A DNA stretch of 64,000 nucleotides from contig JAKSZP010018515.1 in assembly GCA_022478985.1 (NCBI GenBank), forward strand, positions 116,638 through 180,637, written 5' to 3'. A program made the position numbers and the translations under genes. The stretch's first letter is position 1; each line of letters begins with the position of its first letter. The DNA comes from Massospora cicadina (Eukaryota > Entomophthoromycota > Entomophthoromycetes > Entomophthorales > Entomophthoraceae). Shown here one piece after another: positions 46,442 through 57,339 of the stretch. The notes under the pieces were generated by a model. The model had not been told where the DNA came from. It did no database searches and worked only from the letters and a program-made list of their open reading frames with translations.

Positions 46442-47580
46442 ATGACTCATGATATTCAAATTAAGGATGGGCTGCTTTACAAGAAGTTCAATAAGAAGCG
46501 GCTCCAATATGTCTGCCCCTCCTCCCAAACTGATGTTATTCTAGAGGGCCATTCTAATGTGAAACACGAGGCAGTTAAGAAGACTCAAAAATGGCTGAAG
46601 TCACAATTTTACTGGGCTCAAATGTTGGAAACCATCCAAGAGGTCTTGGAGGCATATATAACTAGCCAATTTCAAGACTGAGCCAATCCTCGATAACAAC
46701 ATTTAGTTGTCACCCTGACTGTGCCCTCCAATTTCAATAGTATTGATGTAGTGGGCCACTTCCCACTGGGTTGCATGGCCATAAGTATATTATCCTAGCT
46801 GTGGACCACTTAACCAAGTGAGGTGAAGCAATTTAGGTCCCAGCTGCCACTGCCAAAGCGTCAGCTCTCTTCCTTGTTTAATCTATTTTCACCCAGCATG
46901 GGTGCCCCAAACCTTACTTTCAGACAATGGGTTGAACTTTACCTCATAGGTAGTACAAGAACTTACCTCGTTATTCAGCACTACCCAAAGTTTCGCTACC
47001 CCTTACCACCCCTCTACAAATGGGGTGGTAGAACGCGCTAACAGAACTCTTATTTCCATTTTACAAAAGTTGGCCGCCTCAGATCCTACCCATTGGAATC
47101 ACTGTTTACCCTTCACTTTGCTTGCCTATAGGGTAAGCTACCACCAAGTCATTAAGATGTCCCCTTTTGAAGCCCTATATGGGCATGCACCTAAGCTACC
47201 AAGTAGCGTCCAGCCATTTTTTGAGACCTCCATAACTGAGAACTCCAAATTAACTATGAGGGCCTTAGCTGAAGAAATTATCCGTCTTCAAGCCCTAGCC
47301 ACACAAGGCATCATAACCACTACAGGAAGATAGACATTCCGATTTAATCTCAGTCAACCCTCCTTACCAACTTTTTAATTAAGTGACTTTGTTCTCTTCT
47401 ATCACCATCAACCTGGCCAACAAAATAAGCTAGACGTTCTTTGGACTGGACCCTATAAGGTCATTAATATAGTGATGTCTGAGTACTCCAATGCCAATGT
47501 TAACCAGGGGACAATGGTTAATAGAGTGCATGGACGGTTCCTTCAGCCGTATACCCCCTCCAACAGGATCTTGAGGGGGC
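46442..47580 (+). pseudogene. G5 integrase
   Basis: N-terminal part MTHDIQIKDGLLYKKFNKKR and HEAVKKTQKWLKSQFYWAQM at 46442-46681; the zinc-finger cysteines are decayed (YITSQFQD). The catalytic acids survive in three frames: Asp in SIDVVGHFPLG (46745-46747), Asp in LLSDNGLNFTS (46923-46925) and Glu in NGVVERANRTL (47031-47033). The last two are 36 codons apart, matching the DD35E spacing. The open stretch 47025-47333 continues with LAYRVSYHQVIKMSPFEALY. The C-terminal barrel near 47400-47580 reads LDVLWTGPYKVINI and VHGRFLQPYTPSN. No chromodomain. Confidence 0.8.
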
Positions 47581-47582
47581 GT

Positions 47583-47991
47583 TGTCAGGATTTGAGATAA
47601 TGGCCAAATCGAATTCCCCACTTCCAGATTGAGCCATAACAAATTGACTCTCAAACCTATCCAAATGAAGACGACTTAAGGATTCTATCCTCATTCCTGA
47701 GTCTCATGAGCGAAATTTTCACTGACTTGGTAAGGTATGCGGCGGAATACATTGAGGATGTCCATCAGGAAGTCAATCTGGAAGACCAGGAAAGATCCTG
47801 AATGGATGGGGATGCGACAATCCTTGAGGCACCATGTCCTCACTCACCCTATTAATATCAATACTGTTTAACCTAATAAAACATATGGTATTATAACCAC
47901 TTTTCTGTTTCCTTAATAACCCTTTTGCAAATTTGAAGCTTTAAGCCATCTTCAGACCTCAGCAACAGTCTAAAGAACTGTAACTCTGACA
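47583..47991 (+). repeat. G5 3' LTR with upstream polypurine tract
   Basis: 409 bp starting TGTCAGGATTTGAG and ending CTCTGACA, both canonical, preceded by GAGGGGGCGT. A likely polyadenylation-type AATAAAACATATGG lies near 47874. Confidence 0.9.
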
Positions 47992-47996
47992 ATGGC

Positions 47997-49560
47997 AACA
48001 GTCCTCTCAAAAATTTCATAATATCAGCCTAATCACTAAGCTGACAGAATCAAAAACCCTTTTTCTATCTTTTTAAACTTTGAAATTACCATGGTAAGAT
48101 GTTATGATCTTCAGAAGACTTTTCTCTGATCAGTTTTCTGGATATGGAAAGTCAAAATATTGTCCTACCCAGATTATCAGCTAACAAATGGACTTATTTG
48201 AGGGAAAATTATGTCATAATGAGTAAATTTGGCAGCCCAGAATGCATTTTAAACTTAAAAACAAGAATTATGGATATCCAGTTCAGAAAAAGATATAACC
48301 ATAAATGCCTTTGCCAATATGTCATCAAGAAGCTCAGATACTCACTAAGGCAGAAGCAGTAAACAAATTTTTTGAATGTGTTGCAATGAAATGAGAACTT
48401 TATCCCTATAGAGGCTTGCATTGAACTATGCTTTCAGCCTTGAATTTGGGCTTGTAAACAGTACAGATACTAGAAATCTAAAGATAAGGGACAACATTTG
48501 ATGCTCCAAACAAAAGCTATAAATTACAGACATATATGTTCTAAAATTACACAATAAAATTTCGCTAATAAAAGTCTTTAACTAATTGGCTTAGAAACTA
48601 ACCTTCCAGATAGGATTTGACTACTTGTTACAAGTGCGGCATAGCAGGCTATTCTATAGAGGTTTTCAAAATAAAAAAGGCTAATGTCAATACGTTTTAC
48701 CTGATGAAAATCAAGTGTCATGTGTGGGAAAAGATCAGGATGACTAAACATTTAACAGTCTGTTTCCACCCATGATCAAGTTCTACCTAATCTAGAAGAA
48801 CAACAATAAAACATAACTATATAACGCCTTTTTATGGAAGATGACACCAAACCCTCAATATATCAAGCATTGAATGATGAAGCACATGTGGTTACTTTTT
48901 AAAGATAAGCAAATGAGTTTGAAATAGTTTAATAGGTGACGCGCCAAATGTGAAGCAGCTCAAGTACAAACAGGCACAGATGCAACAGAATAATCTTGCA
49001 TTGTGTGATGTCAATATAATATTCCAATGACTACTATTAATGAGATACACCCCTGGTATACCTGAAAAAATCTTCAATAAATTAGTTCCGCTAAAGATGC
49101 AAAATTTTTCATTATAGTAGTATTTTATAGTATTCTTGTTGTACCTATGTAGGTTTTTTTGTAAATTGAGTAAAGGTTTAAGAAATTATCAACAGTGGGG
49201 CTGCAATTAACATTATCTCTACAAAATTAGTGATAAAACTAAGATTTACACCTAATCTGGACCATGCTGAGGTTTATGGGACTCCATGCCTACAACATAC
49301 TACTTAAGAATATTAAGTTTTGCGTTTATGGGTTAAGTTGCTTATTTTCATAGCACTGGAAATATTTTTGCCAATAATATTTATATTAACTAGCTGTACT
49401 GACTTCATGTGCCAGAGGGGGTTCATTGTGTGCTTTCTAAAGTGTTGAAATTTTGGCCTACTTGAGATGGTACTTTTCTGTTTCTGGGATAAAGTCAGAG
49501 CTAAAAACGCCTATTGTATGGATACAATAGACCAAATGGTAATAGTTACTAAGATATAAC
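47997..49560 (+). pseudogene. G8 gag C-terminal part and protease (right of G5)
   Basis: gag continues with the open stretch 48144-48362 (MESQNIVLPRLSANKWTYL; YNHKCLCQYVIKKLRYSL). Near 48628-48660 TTCYKCGIAGYSI is a CCHC knuckle with His changed to Tyr, and a second one near 48715 (KCHVWEKIRMTKHL) is decayed. The protease near 49176-49290 reads INSGAAINIISTKLVIKLRF then LDHAEVYGTP. The active-site DSG is now Asn-Ser-Gly, so it is dead. It closely resembles the G2 protease (NIVSTQLVAKL, VYGTTG). The RT that should follow was not found; after about 49560 the sequence changes character. Confidence 0.6.
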
Positions 49561-50400
49561 CTATTTAATAACACTTCAAAGTAAATCTCTTGTCATTTAA
49601 TTGTACAGCGGCTCTTTGCCATAAAATTTCTGATCACAAGTATTTTCTCAACTTAATACAACTGAAAAGTATTGAATAAAACAATTTTGTTTATTAAACT
49701 ACCAACCAATTATTGGACTAAAAGAAATCATTTATCATTTATTAACAAGAATTTATAGGGTTCAATGGTACCCATATCTACACACATGACACCTGACTGC
49801 ACCTCCACTTAACCAGTATTTCGCGGCGCAAGTGACTAGAGGCCTATAATACATTTGGCGTCCTGCTGTAACCCAGCTCAGCCTATTGTCAGTGTCCCAA
49901 TGACACAATTAATTTGGGACTGTGTTTCTTCTGACGCGTCCAACAATAGCTAGACCATTTCTCCTCTCAAACAATGGTAGCACATATCAAGGCAATATTG
50001 TACTACTTATAATTAAATAATTTGATCATATACTTGATCAACATTATAAATTAATTTTGACATTGACCAACGAAGCCTTAATCCCGGTTTAATAGGGTAA
50101 TTACTATTAAATTTGACTTAACCACAAAGCCCCCAATCCTGAGTTATCAAGTCAAATATAATTAAGTGGAACTTCTAGGCCACAAATCCCAAGTTTTTGA
50201 AAGTGCTTGAAATATTTTCAGTCTTTAATCGGTGATATGTTTGATATGAGCTATAATAAAACAGACATATTCTATTATTATTTTCCCTATCAAATTTTTC
50301 AACAATTTAGGCCCAGTCAACCATTCAACGCTTCTCCCGCCTTGCCTGGATATAAGCGGTTGGTATTTTTTCTTCTTGGTCATGATGTCCAATTTCTCAC
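49561..50400. other. AT-rich stretch, no gene recognised
   Basis: A possible promoter-like or LTR-like segment: CCTGGATATAAGCGGTTGG near 50344 resembles a TATA context, and AT-rich blocks at 50020-50180 contain repeated AATTTGACTTAA/CAAATATAATTAAG words. I found no partner copy in the window, so I cannot call it an LTR. Confidence 0.3.
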
Positions 50401-51612
50401 AATCTCAAAGTAAAATCTCTACATCAATATTTTTTGGCCAAGGATAAGCATGTCTTTTTAAAACTCAGCTCTTCTATGTAGCGTGCTATGGTTAATTCAG
50501 GCGTTCTGCCTTGTTTTTCTCAGGCTATTTTAACCAGCTACACTTTGACAGTTATCAAAGGTTCAACTTCCAGGCCCGCTGCAACTAAGTCAGTTCTCAA
50601 TAAACCTTAATCAGCCCCTTTGGATTTTATTTCACTAAAAAATGTCCCAATGGGTCAAACATGATCCTCATTTGACCGCCTCTCTAAATCATTGTTCTAT
50701 GAGGCCAGCCATAATAAAGAAACTTACATTCAGCACCGATTTGCATCAGACAATGATCTCCTTCATGATTTCCTTTTATCACTAATTTAAGTCCTAAATT
50801 CCTCTAGCCTTATTTCTTCCCTTTGTGTGGGGAGTGTGGCTTCTTTAGGTTTTTCTGTTAAACAATGTCTGAGATTGTGGAATCCTACTTGTCCTCTGCA
50901 CTTGCCTCTGAGCCTAGGGTTGCTCCATTTTATCCATTTGAAGCTATCAGGCTCTTATCTTTGCTAACTCTTTCTCTAGGCTCTGATGTGCTCCAAAGAC
51001 AGTTCACACCAATATGCAAGTCCCGTTGGGCCTTAAAATTGTGCTGTGGAAGATAGCTGTATCCTTCTAATCTACCACGCTCTTTGGAAAAGCCTGTCAA
51101 AGGAACTTCTTGAAAGGTATATTCCCTAGATGACTTTATTGGGCACATGCATTCACTTACTTCCAGCAACCCTTTCCACCAAGATTGTGCCCAACGTGTG
51201 CAGATACTTAGATGAAGCATATTTACAAGTGTTTCACGAAAAAGCGTTCCTTCTCCAGTTTATCTTTGACTCAAGGACCTTCTCACCAATTGTATCTTTC
51301 TACGGCTTTCTCCCCAGAATCTAAATTCTCTCGCCTGTTCCAAAATACGTTTCAATGTTCACTTACTTTAGTTTAATGGCCCTTTCTTAGTCGATCAGGC
51401 CAGCACTCCTGGTGCTGAGCCTTTTTAGGCTTGGCTCATCTCTGACAGGGTTTCAACAGTTGAGACTTATACAAGGTTTGCGTTTCCCTATGGCCACTAT
51501 CTTTAGGCTACAATTATTCAATCTCACTCTCCTCCCCCTCCTGAAGAGGATCATCCAGATCTATGGTGATGAGGCTTTAAAATTTATTAATAAAACTGTA
51601 ATTTCTTAGAAT
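50401..51612 (+). pseudogene. Unidentified decayed reading frame
   Basis: I do not recognise this. Two plus-strand frames are unusually rich in long open stretches. One (50865-51056 and neighbours) reads MSEIVESYLSSALASEPRV then FYPFEAIRLLSLLTLSLGSD. The other (51130-51324, 51412-51609) reads TCIHLLPATLSTKIVPNVC, DEAYLQVFHEKAFLLQFIF, RIIQIYGDEALKFINKTVIS and ends at a stop at 51607. AATAAAAC near 51592 could be a polyadenylation signal just at that end. No RT, nuclease or transposase motif is visible. It could be the gag or ORF1 of another element or a decayed host gene. Confidence 0.3.
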
Positions 51613-52099
51613 GTTAAAGACTTTTTTTCATGTTTGCAATTCTTATCATTTTTATCTTTCATTACCTATTTTTTCGTAATTCTTTATATATTTATTCTGA
51701 AAGGTTGAACAGGGAACATACAATTTTGATGTAATGATGATAAAGTAATATGAATACTTAAAAAAAAAAACACCTTAGAGGATTATAGCCCCTCTTATTG
51801 TCAGCCAGAAGCGATAGGTTTATGACGATGGGGGATTCATGCCAACTTATACATGAATGTAGCATGAGTGAAATAATGAGTCAATATTTAGGTACCATAT
51901 TGAGAATCATGAGTTGATTAACCTTCTGTTGCGTGGGGTCATGTTGCCAAATAACTATGCATAAAAATGTTCCAATTTATAGTAGTGAAAATGATTGTTG
52001 GCTTCTTAGAGTTTGGGCGTTGTTCCTGTAAATGAATCCAAAGCTATAGTATGTAATGTACATAGTTCTATTGCTACAATTAATGTCCATATAGATGGA

Positions 52100-55000
52100 T
52101 GAATAGGTGACTCCATATTGTGAGCAACCATGTTTCTAGATAAACTGAATTATTTTCCATTGCCTTAACGAAATAGGCGCATGATCTCTTTCCAGATAGC
52201 TACAGATGGTGGACATTGTTCTAGGCGTGTATTAAGCTTCCATATTGACCATGTATTGTGCATAAAGAGTGGGCGGCGTATGATTGTTCTGCCATGAAAT
52301 ACACTCTATGCATGTACTAAATACATGTGAACGTATAATGGGTTGTATGGTGAATGGTGTGTGTATCTCCAGGCTATTCTTTGGGTCTCCAGTCTGTATG
52401 AAATGTCCATTGTATCCAGTTAATCAATCCTGGAAATGGTACTCAGGTTTCGGTTTATCATTTTTGTTTGTAACTACTTGGTCATTAACTTCTTGTCTGT
52501 GAGTTAGTCTTGGGTGGCCTAAGTGACTGGTCTGGCCACTTATGTGGATCTTCCATGCTGCTCTTCTCATGGATAGAAGTATTCTTTTAAAGTGTACATG
52601 AGTTCCATGCAGTCCTGCAGCGGTTGTGTAAGATGCCAGATATCTATTCAAAGAGTTTGGATGACAAGAATTCTTTTAATGAAGCGCTTGTGAAAAATGT
52701 GATCTTGCTTTTTGGATCCAATGTAGGTCTGGAAGGTCTGGACTAGTCACCTGGGCTATCCAAGATTCTAGTATATGAGCTTCTTGTTCTACATAACTAG
52801 TTATCCCCATACCTCCATTCCTCCTAGGGCCAAATAAAGTTTAAGGCGCACATGGGCTTTATAGCCAGACCAAAGCCATCCCTGTATTAAGACATACTAT
52901 GTTAAAAAAGGACAGTGAAAAAAGTAATTGCATGGGCTGTAAACCAGATGATTGATAATATTATGGTTTTCGCTATCACAACTCGTCCAGTTAGACCTTT
53001 ATGATGTCCATGAAAGGAGGCAATGAGTTTGTTATTTAATTTAGGAGAAGATTCTCCATTACGGTGTTGGAGTATCCCCTGCCTCTAACCATACCCAAAG
53101 TTTCAGATAGGTATAGCTGCCAGCTTGGTAGTGAAGGGAAGTTCTAGTGGGGTAACCGGTGATCTTCGCCTCCTAGGTCTGTTGAGGAGACTTGAGGTTG
53201 TATTAGCCTGCTGACCCAAAGTTGATGGCGCCCATTGGTATGATATTTCCCCAGGAGTACAATTTCAGTTTTTCACCATTAAGTGATGCGTTGCTGATGG
53301 ATGAGTATTTTTGTACTTTTTCTCAAGTAAGCGAGCATTTTGGTTGCTAGAGATACCCACCACACAGTTGTCATCGAAAGCCATCATTTTGACAGCTGGT
53401 TGGCCCTGAATATTGATTCCATTGATGAAGGCATTTGTATTCCAGATTAGAGAATCAAGCTAAAGTTGTATAGTAGAAGGCTCAGAGGGTCCCCTTGTCT
53501 GAGTCCCCTCTGTAAAAAAACTAGGTTAGTTAGAACATGTTCCATGCACAGCCATGATGGCTGGCTGTGAACAGAATCACCCAGTTTATAAATCTATTTG
53601 GAGTTTGCTTTTTTCAAAGGCAGGCCCTGAGATAAGTCCAGTTCACCCTGCCATATGCTCTCTGTTGATTTAAAAAACGAGCGCGTCAGAGGCTTTAGAT
53701 TAGCATACATTTGCAACTGTGTGAATGTTGTTCCATATGGATCTTCTGGAGACAAATCCATATTGTGTTGGGATATCACATCAGTTGCAATTTCCCTAGT
53801 TGTTTGGCCATAATTTTTGTAAATATCTAGGAGTCAGATTTTAGTTATAGAATTAAGTGCAAAATGGATAGATTTAATCTATCTTCTTTTTTAGAAATTG
53901 AATGTGTATGCTTCTTGAACTCCAGGTAGAAGGTATGTTTTCATATTACACTTATTTATGGAAGCTAAAAGAATAACAGAAATGTTATTAATTTTTTATA
54001 TAATTATATAAGGGAAGCCCTTAAGTCCAGGGCATTTCTCTCATGGTGCACCGCGCACTGCTTCCCATAATTCCTCATGCAAAGTTAAGTCAACTAAATT
54101 ATTGATTTTAGCCTTGGTGCCAATATGTGCATTGGCGAGGAATTTTTCTGGTTCAACCAGGTCAGATTATAAAATTTGTGTAAGACCCGTGTATTTTGGT
54201 TGTGTTCTCCTTGGGTGTTTCTGCTATAAATGTTCAAGTCGTTGGACCTGTGTGTAGACTACTGTGTTCTTTTGGGAGTAAAATTGACAGAAAAAATAAC
54301 TTGAATAAAATTCTCCATCTTTTATGTTTTTTGCTATGTTTTAAACACGATGTTGGTGTTCATGTGTCAGGGTGTTTAAGCATGCAGGAACCTCTGCCTA
54401 TTTTGCGTCCCCACCCAAGGCTGTATCCTGTGTGCAGGACATTGTTTTCCAGGTGATCAATTCCAGCCAAAGTGCGTTTAAGATGGCCAAAACTGCCATG
54501 TATCTTATCAATTCTGTGTGTTTAATCTAGTGTATTGTTGAATCGAGAAACTTCCCAGGTGATCAGTGGGTCTGAACAAAAATGTGTTTGTAAATCCTGT
54601 GTTGAGGATATTTCCTCCACACAGATGTGATATTCAAGTCATCTAAATTTTCTGGGTGTGTTCTGCACCCCCTGGGTGCTTAGATGATTGTTTCCAATGG
54701 TGTGAAGGACACCAAAACTAGCCAGTGATTGTAGTTTTTGTAGTATTTAATTATATATTTGGCGTTGGAAAACAGAAGCTTAAGTATTAGGTCTATTTGT
54801 GATATAGAGATAAGTTTCCCATTGGGCCCATGCAGGCGTGTTATGTTCTGCAGGAGAGGCAATCAGTTAGGTAAAGGATCATATAGGCTCAAAGTGGCTT
54901 TTAACATGTAAAGTGCCACATGCCCTTGTGGTTCCTACATTTTGTGTGGCCAGCGGTCAGTGTTTGGGATAATCCAGCAGTCTAAGTCTCCCATGGAAAA

Positions 55001-55390
55001 AGTGTTTTCTGGAAGATGGAGGTGTGCCAAAGCTGATAGAAACCCATTAAGCTCTGTTCACAATTCAGTTCATGCACACTGGCTATTGTGTGCACCTTTT
55101 TGTGCCATGAAAAGGTAACGTCTGGTATGTGGCCTTCTAAAAATGAATTTCTATTAGTTAATTTAAAAAAATTTTGGTTCACATATACTATCAACTCAAA
55201 GTGTTGCAACTAAAACGATATTGTTGGAAGGAGGATGTTTTCTCATGTCTACTCATTTCCCTGTGGACAGTGGGTTTCATGCACCGCCCTAATGTCCACG
55301 AGGGGATTGCGCAAGAAGACTCAACTTCTTGGCCTGGGACGTTAAAGCCTTGAGACCCGCTATGTTCAGCGTCCCTATATTTACTGAGAC
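52100..55390 (-). pseudogene. LINE E ORF2, heavily decayed
   Basis: Endonuclease: LNIAGLKALTSQAKKLSLL near 55330-55390 and the catalytic Glu block HETHCPQG near 55260-55290, the latter preserved here but partly lost in LINE B. RT: the catalytic box at 53367-53378 reads FDDN instead of FADD. The region after the RT near 52424-52651 (NRYLASYTTAAGLHGTHVHF) matches the same part of LINE B and C. The C-terminal zinc motif region lies near 52250 but its cysteines are not readable in one frame. Clearly inactive. Confidence 0.7.
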
Positions 55391-55399
55391 ACCTGATGC

Positions 55400-57064
55400 A
55401 CCTCAGGAGCAGTTAGCAAGACCCCCCAGCCCTACTATCTGACCCACTTTGCTCACCTTTGCATCCTTGCTGCAGGTGACATAATGATTAGTAGGCAATG
55501 ATGTTTATTCTGCCCCTTTCACAACTTCTTTTTTTTCCTTCTTGCTTTTGTTGACTTTAAATTATCATTGTAATGCACTTGTGCGTTCTCATTGATAACA
55601 GTTTTGTCTGACTCATTCAATTGTAGATTTTCAATTACGATTGGGTTGTAATTCATAATTTTGGAGGATGTGCCAAACCCCTGTGCTGAAGAAAAGCTTC
55701 CTAATCAGATTCCTCCAAATCCTGTTTGTTTGGATTGGTTGCTTGGTTTTCTGAGGCATTTGATTGGCTCATTTTTGCTAGTTCTTCCATGTCTTCCTGA
55801 ATCTGTTCAGGCGAAATGGATGATTTTGTTGAGGCCTTTGCCTTGGCTGCAGCCAACTTGCAAGCCTGTTTCGCCTTTTTCTTCTCCTTTGGGGAAATCG
55901 AATCAATAATTTAATATTGTTAAAATTCTCCCCAGTTAAATGCTTGTGTGGTATCAGTAATTTTGGCATACTCTAAGTCATCTTTGACCATTTCCTCCAC
56001 ACAGAATTCAATTTCTCTTATGCCTTCTAGTTGGGACAGGCATGAATCTTGTGAATAAAGGCCTAACAGTGGTTACATATGGGTGGCGCACCCTCCATAG
56101 TTGCAAGCATAAATTGTGGTTTTTTCTGTCAATAATAATGAATGTAATATAGGAGATTTTTGTGAGATCCTCTGCTACCTCCGGGTTCAGGGAAATAATT
56201 ACAATCGCCTTCCCTATGCTATGGGCCAACATCATCTGGAATCTTTTTTAGCACTAGTGGTGCCAAACCCAAAAAGGGGGAGCCGTCACACATCTTTATT
56301 TGCAAATGGGCCAAGCAAAGGGAGTATTAGAAATGAAAAAAATCTTAGTATGGCTTATTCAACTAACAGCCTAGGAAACCATATCAGAAGGCGAGGAAAC
56401 TTTGGGGAAACTTTTGTTTGGTGCCTGCTTTAGCTGGTGGACCATGATGGACAACATAAGGGTAGCATCAGCTGGAATCTTTGATCTCAAATTGCTAAAT
56501 ATCTCCATAGGATTCTAAGCCCTCCCAGAGATGTTATTTGACTACTGTGCACGCCAGTGTTGTCAGAAGATAATTAAAAATTATAAGTATATCTTTAGAT
56601 TCTGTCCAAGAAGTATGTTTGGATAATATCAAACATTGACTGTTGGGAAAGTCAATCACTACTCTGACCTTTGCGGCTCTCTTTGCTTCCTCCACTGTCT
56701 CAAACCAAGGTCCACCCAGCCACAGCGGATAGTGTGGGTTGTCAGGTATAAGCTTGCAGAAATATTTTGGTTGGGCTTCGCCAAACTTTTCATATTGCTG
56801 GTCCTCAAAGCCCAAAATATATGGATCCCCTATTCAACCAACAACATCAGTTAATAGTGGGACACTTTCATGTTACTGCAGTACTTTACTAAAAATCCAA
56901 GGAGCCCACAGGGTGCACCACCTTGGGTTTTTTATTTTTACTTTAGTTTCGTTGCCTCCTGTGTGCATGGTGCCTTTGGGCAGAGCATATACAGGTCCAC
57001 TACCATTTACCGCGCTCTCCTAATCCTGTCCTTGTTTATTAAACGTTCTCATCTCACCTGACAT
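55400..57064 (-). pseudogene. LINE E ORF1, split by a 217-bp insertion
   Basis: ATG complement at 57062-57064 (MSGEM). RRM/DUF4283-like region at 56534-56815: YEKFGEAQPKYFCKLIPDNP and LGGPWFETVEEAKRAAKVRV. A 217-bp short element then interrupts, after which coding resumes at about 56235 (MMLAHSIGKAIVIISLNPEV, EDLTKISYITFIIID). The knuckle region near 56030-56080 is frameshifted (VTTVRPLFTRFMPVPT). The Lys/Ala-rich segment lies near 55800-55900. Stops throughout. Confidence 0.65.
56247..56463 (-). mobile_element. 217-bp SINE-like element in LINE E ORF1
   Basis: Flanked by CATCATCTGGAATCTTT (56230-56246) and CATCAGCTGGAATCTTT (56466-56482), a 17-bp duplication with one mismatch, and LINE E coding resumes on both sides. 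On the minus strand the 3' end reads TGGCACCACTAGTGCTAAAA, ending in an A-run at the target. No convincing A-box/B-box pair was found, so whether it is a SINE or a truncated LINE is open. A 49-bp relative lies at 57217-57265. Confidence 0.6.
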
Positions 57065-57216
57065 AGATTATCAAATTTGTTCTGTTTGAATCAAATTGAT
57101 CACTAATAAGTGATAGTAATTGGAAGAAAAAGCCCTTTCTCAATTCTTTATTTTATTTGTATTTGTATTTTTACTTTTTTATTTTATTTTATTATCATTA
57201 TCATTTTTGTTATTTC

Positions 57217-57265
57217 TTTTTTAGTACTAGATGGTCCCAACCCAAGGGGGGGGGATTCATCGATG
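57217..57265 (-). mobile_element. 49-bp 5'-truncated insertion with 18-bp duplication
   Basis: Exactly flanked by TATCATTTTTGTTATTTC at 57199-57216 and 57266-57283, a perfect 18-bp direct repeat. The insert's minus-strand 3' end reads GACCATCTAGTACTAAAAAA, matching the 3' end of the 217-bp element (CACCACTAGTGCTAAAA). It contains a run of nine or more G on the plus strand. Best explained as target-primed insertion that stopped very early. Confidence 0.65.
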
Positions 57266-57339
57266 TATCATTTTTGTTATTTCATTAATTTTTTTTTAGC
57301 TTTATGATACAGATAAAGTACTTAGCGTGGACTTTTTAA

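Larger units (their letters stand above)
41490..47991 (+). mobile_element. Ty3/Gypsy G5, complete element with LTRs and perfect duplication
   Basis: 6502 bp, flanked by the perfect pentamer ATGGC at 41485-41489 and 47992-47996. LTRs 41490-41899 and 47583-47991. PBS at 41904-41920, polypurine tract TTGAGGGGG at about 47572-47580. Order: gag, protease, RT, RNase H, integrase, with no chromodomain seen. It is inserted in G8 gag. The family differs from G1/G2/G7/G8 but uses the same primer sequence. Confidence 0.9.
51696..57141 (-). mobile_element. LINE E, heavily decayed non-LTR element, hit by a short element
   Basis: About 5.4 kb including a 217-bp insertion. Left flank AATTCTTTATATATTTAT (51678-51695) and right flank AATTCTTTATTTTATTTGT (from 57142) share at least AATTCTTTAT, a probable target duplication in T-rich DNA. 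Closest to LINE B in sequence and 3' UTR. It is the most AT-rich copy, with stops every few codons. Confidence 0.75.

Noticed and set aside
48625..48760. Copia-type gag from the CCHC region
   Set aside because: The following protease (INSGAAINIISTKL) matches the G2 Gypsy protease, so the element is Ty3/Gypsy.
57145..57216. T-rich tract as a poly(A) tail of a minus-strand element
   Set aside because: It is interrupted by regular TTTA/TTTG units and lies outside the duplicated target of the 49-bp insert, so it is more likely a simple low-complexity target region.
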